Shown piece after piece: positions 63,171-64,000 of a stretch of 64,000 bases of DNA. The position numbers were made by a program, and so were the translations under genes. The DNA lies in NCBI RefSeq assembly GCF_008704935.1, contig NZ_CP023692.1, forward strand, positions 1,488,001 through 1,552,000. The letters run 5' to 3'. The notes under the pieces were generated by a model, which made no database searches, had not been told where the DNA came from, and was given only the letters and a program-made list of their open reading frames with translations. The stretch comes from Streptomyces vinaceus (lineage in GTDB: Bacteria; Actinomycetota; Actinomycetes; Streptomycetales; Streptomycetaceae). How positions within the stretch are numbered: position 1 is the first letter of the stretch; every line of letters begins with the position of its first letter.

Positions 63171-64000
63171 CGGGCCGCGTAGGCGGCCTGCACCTCGTCG
63201 GCGCAGTCGGTCCACCAGTTCAGCAGTGCCTCGTCCGTCAGGAACATCTCGCCGAAGGCGGGGTCCTGGCGGTCGAGGTAGAACTCCAGCTGCCAGAAAT
63301 CGGTCAGCCGCTTCCACCACAGCCGCTTCACCGCGTCGGCGAGGTCGCCCTCGGACAGATCGATCACGGACCGGTATCCGGTACAGAACGCAGCGACACG
63401 GTCGAGGTCGAAGACACCACCGACCCCGAACTGCACCTGCGCGGTCCGCGCGACCTCCTCTCCGTACGGCCGGACCCCGAGCCGATCCCAGTCCAGGATC
63501 CCCACTACCCGGCCCTCCCGGCGCAGCAGATTGCGGTACTGGAAATCGCCGTGCGTCCACCCGTAGGGCCCGGCCGGCACCTCGCCGTCCGGCCGGGCAT
63601 CGGCGTACCGCGCGAGGAGGCGGCGCCGGTCGTGCAGGGCCTCGGCGGCGGCCTTGTCGAAGTCCGTCACCGGAGCGGACGGCAAGCGGCTCAGGAGGGC
63701 AGCAGCCGCGCGGTCGGCCTCGGTCACATCGCGGACCTTCGCAACCGGCGCCTGCTCCGGGACTCGGCCGGGACCATGCCGCCGCAAGCCCTCGTGGAGG
63801 CGGCCCAGCAGAGCACCGAGATCGCGCACCTGGTCGAGCGGGAGATCCGTCCCTTGAAGGTGCTCGCCGTCCACCCACGGCAGGACGCAGTAGCCGTGAC
63901 CACCGACTTCCGCCACGAGGTCACCGTTGGCCGCGCTCAGCGGCGCCGGCACGGGGATGCCCTCGCGAGCCAAGTCCAGGAGGACCGCAAGGTTCCTGCG
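63167..64000 (-). CDS. APH-family phosphotransferase, N-terminus beyond window
   Basis: Kinase of the aminoglycoside/homoserine phosphotransferase family. Catalytic loop GWTHGDFQYRNLLRREG and metal site VGILDWDRLGVRP are clear; hinge YCVLPWVDGEHLQG precedes them. The frame stays open to the right edge (RRNLAVLLDLAREG), and the usual N-lobe Lys is not yet reached, so the start lies outside. It is convergent with the GT4 gene, sharing two bases of stop codon. It could belong to the same sugar system. Confidence 0.83.
   Translation of the reverse strand, partial: RRNLAVLLDLAREGIPVPAPLSAANGDLVAEVGGHGYCVLPWVDGEHLQGTDLPLDQVRDLGALLGRLHEGLRRHGPGRVPEQAPVAKVRDVTEADRAAAALLSRLPSAPVTDFDKAAAEALHDRRRLLARYADARPDGEVPAGPYGWTHGDFQYRNLLRREGRVVGILDWDRLGVRPYGEEVARTAQVQFGVGGVFDLDRVAAFCTGYRSVIDLSEGDLADAVKRLWWKRLTDFWQLEFYLDRQDPAFGEMFLTDEALLNWWTDCADEVQAAYAAR

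Overview
The window is a piece of a Streptomyces (or closely related actinomycete) chromosome. Base composition is very GC-rich throughout, GTG and TTG starts are common, neighbouring genes often overlap by 4 bases (ATGA/GTGA), and the gene set is typical: FemX/MurJ, gluABCD, an AllR-type allantoin regulon, ROK kinase with a sugar ABC transporter, and DUF6278. I see no rRNA, tRNA, CRISPR array, insertion sequence or replication origin.

Layout. 1-6 kb: cell-envelope genes (MurJ lipid II flippase cut by the left edge, FemX, an L,D-transpeptidase lipoprotein) and a secreted alpha/beta hydrolase. 6-9.2 kb: glutamate ABC transporter gluABCD. 9.3-11.9 kb: DUF6278, exonuclease III, an MBL-fold hydrolase and a membrane protein. 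11.9-17.4 kb: ROK sugar kinase with a sugar ABC importer, divergent from a Gfo/Idh/MocA oxidoreductase. 17.5-19.1 kb: a DHFR-like reductase and an SDR. 22.9-26.7 kb: an ABC exporter divergent from a LuxR-type two-component system. 31-34.7 kb: a secreted GDSL lipase, a TetR/SDR pair around a perfect palindrome, and an exonuclease.

Purine catabolism is the main metabolic theme, in several blocks. 19.2-22.8 kb carries allantoicase, allantoinase and the IclR-type repressor AllR. 26.7-30.9 kb carries a MocR regulator, a MobA-like nucleotidyltransferase and malate synthase. 34.8-47.4 kb carries a xanthine/urate permease, 8-oxoguanine deaminase, uricase, HIU hydrolase, OHCU decarboxylase, a YheO-like HTH regulator, hydroxypyruvate isomerase, tartronate semialdehyde reductase, catalase and glyoxylate carboligase. 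Together these take guanine-type purines through urate, allantoin and allantoate to glyoxylate, then to glycerate or malate, and remove the peroxide made by uricase. Ureidoglycolate cleavage and xanthine dehydrogenase are not in the window. Five of these promoters carry pairs of 15-bp TTCC-N7-GGAA boxes exactly 21 bp apart, placed on the promoter core or just after the -10. Three promoters carry a second 17-bp element fused to or touching the -35, and a fourth copy lies before allB.

44.8-53.5 kb holds a solitary GyrB-like ATPase domain, an Mrr-fold protein without its catalytic lysine, glutathione peroxidase, an acyl-CoA synthetase, an AlkZ-like winged-helix protein and CorA.

From about 53.5 kb the content becomes accessory: a SUKH-like protein, an orphan, a GNAT acetyltransferase and an XRE/TPR regulator. 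Then comes an uncharacterised operon at 57.5-63.2 kb: DUF6415-like protein, a leader with strong hairpins, GT8 glycosyltransferase, APH-fold kinase, GT2 glycosyltransferase, PIG-L deacetylase, thymidylate-kinase-like kinase (with a TTA codon) and a GT4 glycosyltransferase broken by one apparent extra base. All six genes from GT8 to GT4 are joined by 4-base start/stop overlaps. This is the best candidate for an undescribed system, probably making a phosphorylated and deacetylated amino-sugar product.
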